64,000 bases of DNA from Aspidapion aeneum (Eukaryota; Arthropoda; Insecta; Coleoptera; Brentidae). The notes under the pieces are model-generated. The model saw only the letters and a list, made by a program, of their open reading frames with translations. It did no database searches and had not been told where the DNA came from. The stretch is from positions 50,896,786 to 50,960,785 of the forward strand of contig OY755046.1 of NCBI GenBank assembly GCA_963576565.1, written 5' to 3'. A program made the position numbers and the translations under genes. Below, piece after piece: positions 10,971 through 21,712 of this stretch (the stretch's first letter is position 1; each line of letters begins with the position of its first letter).

Positions 10971-12084
10971 TAACTAATTTGGTTGTTAGAATAGAGAGGT
11001 ATTAATTTAGAGGTAGCAAATATTGATGAAATAGCAAGATAGGGAATATGAAAAAAATATAATAAACCACAATCGGTACGTATGCACCAACTTATCATCC
11101 AAGAACACTAATATAATCACAAAAAAAAGTAGGGAGCCTAAGCTATACAATTGAAATTCAAAGGAGTTACTTGGCGAAAATATAAAACCTCTTCTCTCTC
11201 TTTTCTCGTAGAGTTTTATTTTCTGGAAAATTCTCATTAGTTATGACCTCATTATTTTTAATTCTCGCCCGAAGCTGACGACATTTCGGCGCCAAAAAAA
11301 ATAAACAGAGCAAAAGTTTGTACAATATTTTTTAAAAATTTTTAAAATTTTTCTAACCCACTAAGTAATTTTTTTTGTCTAATTTTTTGTTAATAACTAG
11401 AGCGTTTTTGATTGGCGAAATTTTTTTTGTAAGATAAGGCAGTAGCGACCTGTTACATCGTTATGCTTAATAACCATAAGAGCTGTTATGGTTATTTGAA
11501 ATTTACGTGTAACCAACCAAAACTTGAATCATGTTCTAAATTTATATTTCTGTTTTATTTTAAACTTTGTGATTATTTTTTAAAATTAATTTTTTACTTA
11601 AAATAATTTTCTTTTAATTTTGTGGACAAAAAACAACAAAAACATTGTGATTATTTTAACTTGAAGAATAACAGTTCACAGCTCATTAACGAAAAAAATC
11701 AATCGTCATTAAATACAAAGATAATCACAACTATAACGAAAATTATCTTTACAGTGTTTGACCAAAAATGCCATTATATTTTTAAGCTAATCGTGGGTTC
11801 ACAAATATGGTTCACAAATATCTTGTGTATAGAATTGATTTGGACAAAAGAATTGTCATTCCTGATATGGGATTATTTAGAAGAATTAAGATTTATTTGA
11901 AATAGATCTTGGACGAGTTATAAACGTAGTTATACTTCAATCCAGACTTTGCATTGAAAACTTCCAAAAATATAAAAGTTTTGAGCATAAAATAATCAAA
12001 TAGTCGGCTTCGCCAGCTGTTTTTCAGTTATATGCCGTTTTGGCGTCTCTAGAAGCGACGCCGACGAAAAATAACTAGGTTACT
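10971..12084. other. AT-rich spacer
   Basis: It contains TCGGCGCC near 11288 and GACGCCGACG near 12059, which could be remnants of inverted termini of an element about 0.85 kb long, but the alignment is poor. The 92-codon frame at 11622 is low-complexity (Asn, Ile, Lys) and unconvincing. Confidence 0.4.
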
Positions 12085-13895
12085 CAAAAAAGCTGTATCT
12101 GAATTCTTGTTAATACTCGTTTTTGTGTAGCTCTTATCTATCTATTAAGCCTTTCTCAATCCATCTTTGGATATAGGCCTCCCCCAATATCTTTCACTCT
12201 TCTCTTGTGTAGCTGTATCTGAATTCGTGTTAATACTTGTTTTTGTGTAGCTTCTATCAATCTATTTTGCCATATTCAATCCATCTTTGGACCTAGGCCT
12301 CCCCCAATTATCCTCCACTCTTCTCTTGTGTATCTGTATCTGAATTCGTGTTAATACTCGTTTTTGTGTAGCTTCTATCTATCTATTTAGCCTTCTTGAA
12401 TCCATGTTGGGCCATAGGCGTCCCCCAATATCTTCCACTCTTCTCTTGTGTAGCTGTATCTGAATTCGTCTTAAAACTCGTTTTTGTGTAGCTTCTATCT
12501 ATCTAGTTAGCCTTCTTCAATCCATCTTTGGATAAAGGCCTCCCATAATATCTTCCACTCTTCTCTTGTGTAGCTGTATCTGATATCGTGTTAATAATCG
12601 TTTTCGTGTAGCTTCTATCCATCTATTTAGCCTTTCAAAATCCATCTTTGGACTTAGGCCTCCCCCAATATCTTTCACTCTTCTCTTCTGTAGCTGTATG
12701 TGAATTCGTGTTAATACTTGTTTTTGTGTAGCTTCTATCTATCTATTTAGCCATCTGCAATCCATCTTTGGACCTAGGCCTCCCCCAATTATCTTCCACT
12801 CTTCCCTTGTGTAGCTGTATCTGAATTCGTGTTAATACTTGTTTTTGTGTAGCTTCTATCTATCTATTTAGCCATCTTCAATCCATCTTTGGACCTAGGC
12901 CTCCTCCAATTATCTTCCACTCTTCTCTTGTGTAGCTGTATCTGAATTCGTGTTAATACTTGTTTTTGTGTAGCTTCTATCTATCTATTTAGCCATCTTC
13001 AATCCATCTTTGGACCTAGGCCTCCCCCAATTATGTTCCACTCTTCTCTTGTGTAGCTGTATCTAAATTCGTGTTAATACTTGTTTTTGTGTAGCTTCTA
13101 TCTATCTATTTAGCCATCTTCAATCCATCTTTGGACCTAGGCCTCCCCCAATTATCTTCCACTCTTCTCTTGTGTAGCTGTATCTGAATTCGTATTAATA
13201 CTAGTATTTGTGTAGCTTCTATCTATCTATTTAGCCTTCTTTAGTTCACTTTTGGATATTGGTCTCCCCCAATATCTTCCACTCTTCTGTTGTGTAGCTG
13301 TATCTGAATTCGTGTTAATACTCGTTTTTGTATAGCTTTTATCTATCTAGTTAGCCTTCTTCAATCCATCTTTGGATATAGGTCTTCCCCAATATCTTTC
13401 AGTCTTCTCTTGTGTAGCTGTATCTAAATTTGTGTTAATACTCGTTTTTGTATAGCTTTTATCAATCTATTTAGCCTCTTCAATCCATCTTTGGACATAG
13501 GCCTCCCCCAGTATCTTCCACTCTTCTCTTGTGTAGCTGTATCTGAATTTGTGTTAATACTCGTTCTTATGTAGCTTCTATCTATCTATTTAGCCATCTT
13601 CAATCCATCTTTGGACCTAGGCCTCCCTCAATATCTTCCACTCTCCTCTTGTGTATCTGAATTCGTGTTAATACTCGTTTTTGTGTAGCTTCTATCTATC
13701 TATTTAGCCTTCTTCAATCCATCTTTGGACATAGGCCTCCCCCAATATCTTCCACTCTTCTCTTTTGTAGCTGTATCTGAATTCGTGTTAATACTTGTTT
13801 TTGTGTAGCTTCTATCTACCTATTTAGCCTTCTTCAATCCATCTTTGGACATATGCCTCCCCAATATCTTCCATACTTCTCTTTGTGTAACTTAT
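12085..13895 (+). repeat. 120-bp satellite array, about 15 copies
   Basis: The EcoRI word GAATTC, or a one-base variant, recurs at 12101, 12221, 12342, 12462, 12582, 12702, 12823, 12944, 13065 and 13186 and onward, giving a period of 120-121 bp. Each unit carries TGTGTAGCTGTATCTGAATT, GTTTTTGTGTAGCTTCTATC, a CTAT run, and ATCCATCTTTGGACATAGGC. Units 12750-13200 are the most alike, while those at both edges are more diverged, the usual pattern of an array homogenised in the middle. It is non-coding. Confidence 0.95.
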
Positions 13896-14696
13896 TAATA
13901 GGTTATTAGCTAATGTGGTTCTTAATTTTTTAAAGCAACTTCTGTACTCTATTTTGTGTTCCTCGTATACTACTTAACAAATTGTTCATTTAAACTTAAT
14001 CAGAACAAAATGCATCTGTATAACAAGAAAACTTAAGTTCCGATGATGAAAAATGTCTACAGTACTTTCAAATCCATCCAAGACTTTTGACTGTGTTAAT
14101 CAAGGTATATTGGTCAAGAAACTGGGGAAATATTAGTCATTAAATCGACTTTGATTTTGGTTATTACAAAAGAACGATACTTCAAATGACTTCCTATATG
14201 TATAGTCACGTACTCTAAGAATGTTTTACTTTATAAATATTTTTAGTACTGCTCGCTTTAACACCTGGAAAAGGTTGATAAATTTTAATATAAATTCAAA
14301 GAAATTACATGTAGGGTCACTAGATCACGAAGGAACTGACCTACTGACCTAAATTACATAAAATCTTTTTAAAAAATCGAACTCGTGTTTCTTTCAACGA
14401 AATTAAAAGACTAAAAAGTATCAAGTTGATACTGTGCTATTTATTTTTTTGCGGAACAGTTCAGCAAAACAATTAATAATATTTAACTGTTAAATGTTGG
14501 CACTACATACATTGGAATATGGTGTACAACTGGGAACAATGCTTCTGCCCTTATTATTATGAACATAAAGCTTTTGTCGGGTCCCAATTTATGGGAGGCA
14601 TATTATTTTTTGCGAATGAGAACATAGATTGAATAAGTTCAAGGGTTTTCGGTTTTCTTAAGTATTGTAAGAAATTTAAATAGGTAAGCTTATGAT
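13896..14696. other. No feature recognised
   Basis: AT-rich, no repeats shared with the rest of the window that I can see, and no credible frame. Confidence 0.4.
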
Positions 14697-14818
14697 TCCA
14701 AACCAGGGGTGAAATTACAGAACAAAAAGTTATAAAGTTTCCTGTGCTTTGACCGGGACTCGAACGTGGAGCCTCTGGATTTGTACGCCAAAGCCCTACC
14801 AATTGGGCCACCGAAACG
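14697..14818 (-). mobile_element. tRNA-derived SINE, family B, copy 1
   Basis: The minus strand starts with a tRNA-like head at 14818: A box TGGCCCAATTGGT (14799-14811) and B box CGTTCGAGTCCCGG (14753-14766), both good matches to tRNA promoters. The body GCACAGGAAACTTTAT then TTCACCCCTGGTTT is shared with the copy at 49541-49642. The cloverleaf is not intact on both arms and no CCA-like mature end is seen, so a working tRNA is unlikely. Confidence 0.75.
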
Positions 14819-14954
14819 ATGATTATAAATTTTTTAAACTTCCAATCATGGTCATTATTCATATTCACTCGAACAACCCATTCAATTAATTTTATAATTC
14901 TTTGTTTCCACTGTAAAACCTTGCAATATTACACTTTTGTAAATGAAACAAGTT

Positions 14955-15050
14955 TTCGTGGCTTATCGGGTAAAAAGAAGTTTTTGTTTCCCCCATATTT
15001 TTCCGTGGTTGCTCGAAAGCTTAACCTCACTGGGGTCCAAGATCTAATGG
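14955..15050 (+). repeat. Single arm of a hairpin repeat also found at 18277-18466
   Basis: TTCGTGGCTTATCGGGT, then CCGTGGTTGCTCGAAAGC, GGGGTCCAAGATCTAATG match one arm of the hairpin in the centre of the 16.5-kb foldback. The second arm is missing here. The frame at 14819-15097 runs through it but is a shadow. Confidence 0.65.
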
Positions 15051-15402
15051 ACTCCTTAGAACACTGCTTGGACATTGTTACACCCTTGCGAAGTTGATTA
15101 GATGGTTTTGTCTCTAATCCTATGTCTATAGTGAGAAAACCCTCGCAAGAAACGCCATCTATCGAGATACGAGAGAAACTAGAACAAGAGCAGGCGAGAA
15201 TAAACTATCGATCGATGAAAAGATCGATTGCAAAGAAAAGGAAACCAGCCATGATCTACGACAGCTCTTCTGTCTTTCAGGTCAGAGCAACGCTAATTAG
15301 CGTTTTTACCCACCATCAGAAACAAGCGTCAATCAGCGGAATTTTTAAGCCAAATAATACTTACAAACGTGAATTTTAGTCCCCATGAATTTAAAAATTT
15401 GT

Positions 15403-15773
15403 CGAGGGGTGGGACACTCCTTAAATAGGTGTACAAATTTGGTAAAAGTATTTAATAAATACATTTAAATAGCTTTTAAATACTTTTAAATACTTCTAAA
15501 TACAATTAAATACTTTTAAATACATTTAAATATATTTAAATACTTTTAAATACTTTTAAATATATTTAAATACATTTAAATACTTTTAAATACTGTTAAA
15601 TACTTTTAAATACTTTTAAATACTTTTAGATACATTTAAATACTTTTAAATACATTTAAATACTATTAAATATACTTAAATACAATTAAATACCTTTAAA
15701 TCCCAAATAAATACAGTATTTAACTTAAATACTTAAATACGTGTACAAATTTTTATGAGTGTCCCACCCCTCG
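15403..15773. mobile_element. hAT-like MITE filled with AAATAC repeats
   Basis: A perfect 17-bp terminal inverted repeat CGAGGGGTGGGACACTC is present at both ends. The flanks AAATTTGT (15395-15402) and AAACTTGT (15774-15781) are an 8-bp target duplication with one mismatch, as in hAT transposons. GTGTACAAATTT follows the left repeat and is mirrored inside the right one. The interior is about 25 units of 10-11 bp built on AAATAC and TTTT. It is non-autonomous. Confidence 0.85.
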
Positions 15774-15944
15774 AAACTTGTATTTAAAAAGCATTTGATT
15801 GTTAGAGACGACTTTTTGGAAAATGGGCAAGCTAGAGTCGGTCGGTCGCATGCCATATTGATCGCCTGTTGCATCATCATATTCTCCTCCAGCGCCGGCG
15901 CAGATAGTAGGCCACGTTTTCGGGATTACAGCTGGTTTTTGCGG

Positions 15945-16072
15945 AGATTATTGCGATATCAGCTCTCTCTCTGCTGTGGCCGAATTTTGATTGAAGCTCT
16001 CTCCCACCGACTGAGGCTTTTGAGGATATATTATAGCGCAATTTAAAAACGGAAACCGCAATAACATACATA
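15945..16072 (+). repeat. 128-bp dispersed repeat shared with 35795-35920
   Basis: Both copies run from AGATTATTGCGATATCAGC through GCTGTGGCCGAATTTTGA to ACCGCAATAACATACAT at about 93% identity. Upstream sequences differ. The function and superfamily are unknown. Confidence 0.85.
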
Positions 16073-16699
16073 GGTATCACCATAGAGTAAGATAGCCTAT
16101 GGCAGCAGAGGCACGGTCCCGGCTTACGGATCTTTTAGTTTACCTAGCCAGCGCTAGCTGCGGAATTATATTAAATTTAAAATTTTCTGGTAAATGCTCG
16201 CTCTTTGACTGTGCTTTGTTGTGCGATCTCTTGTCGTGACTCAATAGACCCAAAAAGTACATAGATATGTGGCCTTGAAATAAAAATAAATGTGTATGAG
16301 TATATAATAGACTATATACCTACTTCGTGCTCGAGCCGCTTCACCTTTTCCCTTCCGCGAAGTCAAGAGGTCATTCTATCAATCTCAAGCAAGCGGTACA
16401 CATCAATATCAGATCAATTCAGTATTTTGTTGGCGTGATGCAAAATATCCCACACGTAAAACTAAAAAGACATAACTCAAAAATTTAAAAATGTGTCCCT
16501 GCAATAAAAATACTTACAACGTGTCTTTTTCGGTCTAGGACAACTGGGCTCCGCCAACTGGGATAAAATATGTAGATGAAAAATAAAATATATTATTTAT
16601 ATAAAAACATCTTTAAAAAATCCTTTACGCAATATTTTTTACAAGCTTTTATTTAGCTTCAGATGTTCTGTCTAACTAACTATCTATCAAATCTTGTGA

Positions 16700-17760
16700 A
16701 GCGTTTTTGACACACGTAGTGGTCCCATGACAATACATTAAGAAAAAAATATCCTCCCACCCTACCCCCACCCCTTCTATAGAAAAATGTGTTTTTGACA
16801 CACTTCCCGTTATCCGATTTGGATAAAATTTGGTATACACATAGTGGTCCGATGATAATACAACAATAAGAAAAAATATCCTCCCACCCCTACCCCCACC
16901 CCCTTCTATAGAAAAATTTGTTTTTGACACACATCCCGTAATCCGATTTGGATGAAATTTGGTATACATATAGTGATCCGATGAGAATACAATAATAAGA
17001 AAAAATATCCTTGCACCTCTACCCCCACCCCCTTTCATAGAAAAATGAGTTTTTGACACACTTCCCATTATCCGGTTTGGATGAAATTTGGTATTCACAT
17101 AGTGGTCGGATGACAATACAACATTAAAAAAAATATCCTCCCACCCTACCCCCACCCCTTCCATAGAAAATGCGTTTTTGACACCCTTCCCATTATCCGA
17201 TTTGGATGAAATTTGGTATACATATAGTGGTCCGATGACAAAACAACATTGATAAAAAAATCCTACCACCCTACCCCCACCCCTTCTATAGAAAAATGTG
17301 TTTTTGACACACTTCCCGTTATCCGATTTGGATAAAATTTGGTATACACATAGTGGTCCGATGATAATACAACAATAAGAAAAAATATCCTCCCACCCCT
17401 ACCCCCACCCCCTTCTATAGAAAAATTTGTTTTTGACAGACACACATCCCGTAATCCGATTTGGATGAAATTTGGTATACATATAGTGATCCGATGACAA
17501 TACAATATTAAGAAAAAAATATCCTCCCACCTCTACCCCCACCCCCTTTCATAGAAAAATGAGTTTTTGACACACTTCCCATTATCCGGTTTGGATGAAA
17601 TTTGGTATTCACATAGTGGTCCGATGACAAGACAACATTTAAAAAAAATATCCTCCCACCCTACCCCCACCCCTTCCATAGAAAATGCGTTTTTGACACC
17701 CTTCCCATTATCCGATTTGGATGAAATTTGGTATACATATAGTGGTCCGATAACAATACA
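16700..17760 (-). repeat. Left-arm satellite, 127-129-bp unit, about 8 copies
   Basis: Unit landmarks are TCCGATTTGGATGAAATTTG, GTGGTCCGATGACAATACA, a C-rich CCCACCCTACCCCCACCCC, and GTTTTTGACACACTTCCC. The GGAT landmark falls at 16821, 16950, 17079, 17204, 17330 and 17463. The block 16772-17265 repeats nearly exactly from 17281, a four-unit higher-order period of 509 bp. Long open frames across it (for example 16676-17269) exist only because the period lacks stops. Confidence 0.95.
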
Positions 17761-18276
17761 AAAATAATTAAAAATTTGTTTTTGTTAAGTAAAGTTAAAT
17801 CCATTAAGTCGACTGTTGAATCTTGGTAGTTGTCGTGTTTGGTGACCTGGTAATACTACAATTTACGTTGTTTATTACAACAATGGCGGATCCAAAATGG
17901 CGGATTTTCTTATTTATCAACCGATTTGTCTCAAACTTGAAATATTACATTGCTTGAGGACATTTAACACAATTTTTAACTCAAACTTTAAAAAAACAAA
18001 ATGGCGGATCCAAAATGGCGGACTTTTTTATTTATTAATCATTGATTTGAAATTATACGAAAATGTTTTATGAGACAGAATATTGCATTTTTTTGAGAAC
18101 AATAAGTTGGTAATTTAAAAAAAAAATTATACAAAGCTTTTAAAAAAATAGTAGGTAGGTACCATGTTTTTTAAAAATTATTAAGATTCAAAAGTATTTC
18201 GTTAGTTCAGAAATGACAAAAATTAAATTTTTTATAAACGTAAAGTTTAGTACATGAATGAAGAAAACAAAAATTG

Positions 18277-18466
18277 TTCGTGGCTAAGAGGGTGTAGAAA
18301 TATTTTGTTTCTCTTGTCTTTTTCCGTAGGCAGCTCGAAAGCTGTCCACTTACGGAGGTCCAAGATCACATCATTAGGTCGTGGACCCCTGTCGGTTTAC
18401 AGCTTTCGAGTTGCCCACGGAAAATACAAGAGAAACAAAATCTTTCTATACCCGCTTAGCCACGAA
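18277..18466. repeat. Near-perfect hairpin nested in the foldback centre
   Basis: Arms 18277-18360 and about 18383-18466 are reverse complements. Both read TTCGTGGCTAAG, then TTTTGTTTCTCTTGT and GCTCGAAAGCTG / CAGCTTTCGAGT. The loop is about 20 bp around CATCATTAGGTCG. A single diverged arm occurs at 14955-15050, so this is a mobile repeat in its own right. Confidence 0.85.
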
Positions 18467-18519
18467 TTTATTTAAAAAAAAATTTACCTACTCTGTAGAT
18501 CTTTTTAAATCTAAATCAC

Positions 18520-19605
18520 CATATGTATACCAAATTTCATCCAAATCGGAAAACGCGATGTGTGTCAAAAACAAATTTTTCTATGGAAGGTGGTGGGGGT
18601 AGGGGTGTGAGGATATTTTTTTCTTATTGTATTATCATCGGACCACTATGTGTATACCAAAGTTTATCCAAATCGGATAACGGGAAGTGTGTCAAAAACA
18701 CATTTTTCTATAGAAGGGGTGGGGGTAGGGGTGGTAGGATATTTTTTTCTTAATGTTGTATTGTCATGGGACCACTACGTGTGTACCAAATTTCATCCAA
18801 ATCGGATAATGGGAAGTGTATCAAAAACTCATTTTTCTATGAAAGGGGGTGGGGATAGAGGTGGGAGGATATTTTTTTCTTAATATTGTATTGTCATCGG
18901 ATCACTATATGTATACCAAATTTCATCCAAATCGGATAATGGGAAGTGTGTCAAAAACTCATTTTTCTATGAAAGGGGGTGGGGGTAGAGGTGGGAGGAT
19001 ATTTTTTTTTTAATATTGTATTGTCATCGGATCACTATATGTATACCAAATTTCATCCAAATCGGATAATGGGAAGGGTGTCAAAAACGCATTTTCTATG
19101 GAAGGGGTGGTGGTAGAGGTGGGAGGATATTTTTTTAATGTATTGTCATCGGACCACTATGTGAATACCAAATTTCATCCAAATCGGATAATGGGAAGTG
19201 TGTCAAAAACATTTTTGTATGAAAGGGGGTGGGGGTAGGGGTGGGAGGATATTTTTTTCTTAATATTATATTGTCATCGGATCACTCACTATATATATAC
19301 CAAATTTCATCTAAATCGGATAACGGGATGTGTATCAAAAACAAATTTTTTTATGGAAGGGGGTGGGGGTAGGGGTGGGAGGATATTTTTTTCTTATTAT
19401 TGTATTCTCATCGGATCACTATATGTATACCAAATTTTATCCAAATCGGATAACGGGAAGTGTATCAAAAACACATTTTTCTATAGAAAGGGTGGGGCTA
19501 GGGGTGGGAGGATATTTTTTTCTTAGTGTTGTATTGTTATGGGACCACTACGTGTGTACCAAATTTCATCCAAATCGGATAATGGGAAGTGTGTCAAAAA
19601 CGCTT
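18520..19605 (+). repeat. Right-arm satellite, inverse of the left array
   Basis: It has the same 127-129-bp unit as 16700-17760 in opposite orientation, about 8.5 copies, beginning ATGTATACCAAATTTCATCC. Some copies have lost or gained bases (19125-19140, 19285). Order and spacing of variants differ from the left arm, so the arms have not been fully homogenised by conversion. Confidence 0.95.
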
Positions 19606-19751
19606 CACAAGATTTGATAGATAGTTAGACAGAACATCTGAAGCTAAATATAAAAGCTTGTAAAAAATTGCGTAAGGGAAATTTTAAAGATGTTATTATA
19701 TAAATAATATATTTTATTTTTCATCCACACATTTTATCCAAAAAAAAAATT

Positions 19752-19858
19752 TAGTCCGGCGCCGAGTTGGCCGGCGCCCAGTTGGCGGCGCCGAGTTGGC
19801 CCGGCGCCAAGTTGGTCCGGCGCCCAGTTCGCGGCGCCGAGTTGGCGGCGCCCAGTTG
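19752..19858 (+). repeat. GGCGCC minisatellite at the right end of the foldback
   Basis: About six units of 15-18 bp, each with the palindrome GGCGCC and AGTTGG, make a GC-rich block in an AT-rich window. The left terminus has a single degenerate unit (GGGCTCCGCCAACTGG), so the array expanded at one end only. Confidence 0.9.
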
Positions 19859-20053
19859 TCCCATTCCGTGTCTTTTTAGCTCATATTTTAACTTTGTGCT
19901 TATAAACAAAAGTTTTCCATAATTTCCCGAAAAATTGTAAACAAACTAAATTTTGGTGATCTTTAGTTAAAAAGCACATTTGAATGCATTTTTGTTACAT
20001 AAACTCATTTTCAAAACTTTTGAGTTGCGTCTCTTTAGATTTAAGGGTGCGAT

Positions 20054-20192
20054 ATGGATAATATTAAATATTCCGGAAACAAATGTATGTATTTTAATTG
20101 TGGAAAGTCTAAATATGGTTGTTCTGCTGGTGTGAGGCAATTTACATTTCCCAGAAATGTGGAGCTGTGCAAGAAGTGGATAAGAAATTGTG
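20054..20192 (+). CDS. THAP-domain first exon (transposase or derived gene), partial
   Basis: From an ATG at 20054 the frame reads MDNIKYSGNK, then CMYFNC (C-x4-C), an FTFPRN block and CKKWIRNCG. This is the order of a THAP zinc finger: a paired Cys, then F-x-F-P, then a W about ten residues on. It ends at a consensus donor G|GTAAAT (20193). Read through, it stops at 20198-20200. THAP domains bind DNA and are found in P-element transposases and their host derivatives. The distal C-x2-H half of the finger would be in a later exon that I cannot locate. It lies 188 bp right of the 16.5-kb foldback. Confidence 0.6.
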
Positions 20193-20229
20193 GTAAATAA
20201 GAGAGTCCTTAATACCTTAAGTATTTTGA

Positions 20230-20665
20230 CCTTACTAGCCCGCACAGCAATGGCTAATAAAGGTATTGTTTTCGACGAAAAAATTTTTTTTGTGATAACG
20301 CCGAAAATGTGTTATTTGGGTGTATTTTGACCTATCCTATTAATATCGTCGTGATGTCTGTCTATGTGTGTGTCTGTCCGTAACACGATAGCTCCTAAAC
20401 CGCTGAACCGGTTTTCATAAAATTTTAAGGTAAAATCGTATTCGACACTCTAACGAGCTGATTAGTTTTTCAAAATCCAATAACGCTAATGACAGTTTTT
20501 TGACAATTAAAATTTTTAAAGGAGCATCGCATCAATATGCGGTTTTCAGAATATAGTAGACTAGATTTTGCTCAATAAAAAAAACTATGTAGGAGCATTA
20601 CAAAAAAGTGCATTCAAAGCTGATTATCATAGCTTCACTTGTGCTAATAGGCTAGCTAGGAAGGT
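20230..20665 (+). repeat. CCTTCCTAG-ended repeat, copy 2
   Basis: It has the same block order as 1806-2263: CTAGCCCGCACAG, TTATTTGGGTGTATTTTGAC, CCGTAACACGATAG, CTGAACCGGTTTTCAT, and the end GGCTAGCTAGGAAGGT. It begins 30 bp past the THAP exon donor, so any intron there has been invaded. Confidence 0.8.
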
Positions 20666-20760
20666 ATCAGATCCGTCATGGATCGATTTATTTATTTTAA
20701 TCAAACAAAAATAAAACTAAATAACTACTCTTTTGCAAATGTCAGGCATTTGTAAAAAAT

Positions 20761-20969
20761 CGAGTGGTGGGTCGGTATTTCCTTTTGGTGTACAGGTTAG
20801 GGTAAATACCAGGAAATACTTGGGGAGTTCTGGGAAATATACTAGGAAATACCGGGAAGTGCTTGGGAAATACTAGAAAATACCATTGAAATTGGAGGAA
20901 ATACTGTAAGTATTATACCGTAGGTATTTCCCTTTGGTGTACAAAAATCGGCGATCGACCCACCCCTTG
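20761..20969. mobile_element. hAT-like MITE with GGAAATAC repeats
   Basis: The ends are CGAGTGGTGGGTCG and CGACCCACCCCTTG (inverted, about 12 of 14). TTTGGTGTACA lies just inside both ends, and the interior is repeats of GGAAATACT. The flanks TAAAAAAT and CAAAAAAC agree at 6 of 8. The architecture copies that of 15403-15773. Confidence 0.65.
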
Positions 20970-21048
20970 CAAAAAACCTAAATTTGAGAAATACATTAAG
21001 CATTGAAAAAATATATTGTGGGAGGTTGTTAGTCCTTACAACTTTATA

Positions 21049-21710
21049 CAGAGTGTCTCATAACTTAGGGGCCATAGTGCAGCAGGTGATAGAGGAGGTT
21101 ATTTCCAAGAAAAAAGTTTATATAACATAAGGGTCACACATCTGTTTTTAAGATATAGGATTTTTAAAATTTGTCACAGCCATTGGGATTCAAAAATGTG
21201 GTATTTCTTTTTTTGATACAAAAACAAGTTGAGATTGAGATACAGGCTGTCAAAATAACCATATAAAAAAATAATAATTTTTTGAAAAAATTAATTTTTG
21301 CTTACTTATTCTTTTAAAAAATATTAATAATATTTTATTATTATGTCTCGCTAGAGACTTGTAGTTATTAACAAAAAATATCTTAAAAAAATTGCGTTTA
21401 ATATTTTATTCATAAAAGTTTATACCAAAAAATAGTTTTTTCTAAAAAAAATTTACCGACTAATTTTGTTAAAAATAATTTGTATTTCAACTTATTGCTC
21501 TTGTTCTAATACACGACTTTACCCAATTTCATATTTTTACAGCGTTTTTTAAAAAGTAATTATCAAAAAAGTTTAAAAAATCGCCATCTTTGATGCTCTG
21601 TATCTCGACAAAGAAAGTGTTTTGACCCATGCATCATAGAAACTTTTTTATCAGGCATGATCTCCTCTATCACCTGTTGGCCTATGGCCCCTAAGTTATG
21701 GGACACCCTG
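21049..21710. mobile_element. CAGGGTG-type MITE, copy 1
   Basis: The left end (CAGAGTGTCTCATAACTTAG then GGGCCAT and GGTGATAGAGGAGG) is mirrored at the right end (CCTCTATCACCTG then CTAAGTTATGGGACACCCTG). The inverted termini are about 50 bp. A related copy is at 31205-31846. It abuts the next element with only two bases between them. Confidence 0.8.
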
Positions 21711-21712
21711 TA

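Larger units (their letters stand above)
16531..19866. mobile_element. 3.3-kb foldback element with satellite arms
   Basis: The ends are inverted copies of GGACAACTGGG followed by CCGCCAACT. An 11-bp direct repeat, CGTGTCTTTTT, flanks it (16520-16530 and 19867-19877) and looks like a target duplication. Inside the termini come matching unique arms (GATAAAATATGTAGATGAAA on the left, inverted at 19690-19740 on the right, then the AAGCTTTTATTTAGCTTCAG block), then inverted tandem arrays (16700-17760 and 18520-19605), and a 760-bp centre. The centre holds two ATGGCGGATCCAAAATGGCG units and a separate hairpin. No transposase is present. Long inverted repeats built of tandem units are the hallmark of Foldback/Galileo-type (P superfamily) elements, but an 11-bp duplication would better suit a MULE, so the class is open. 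Confidence 0.8.

Noticed and set aside
11245..12090. Possible element with inverted GACGCCGACG / TCGGCGCC ends
   Set aside because: The arms align only over a few short words and no target duplication is visible.
12085..13895. CRISPR-like spaced repeats
   Set aside because: Units are contiguous with no unique spacers, and the window is eukaryotic.
14735..14818. Possible functional tRNA gene on the minus strand
   Set aside because: A and B boxes are good, but the arms do not pair fully, and a second dispersed copy at 49541 shares a non-tRNA body, so it is a SINE.
16676..17269. 197-codon minus-strand frame and similar frames at 17263, 18523, 18650 and 19330
   Set aside because: They are translations of the 127-bp satellite. 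The repeated peptide follows the DNA period and indels break it without compensation.
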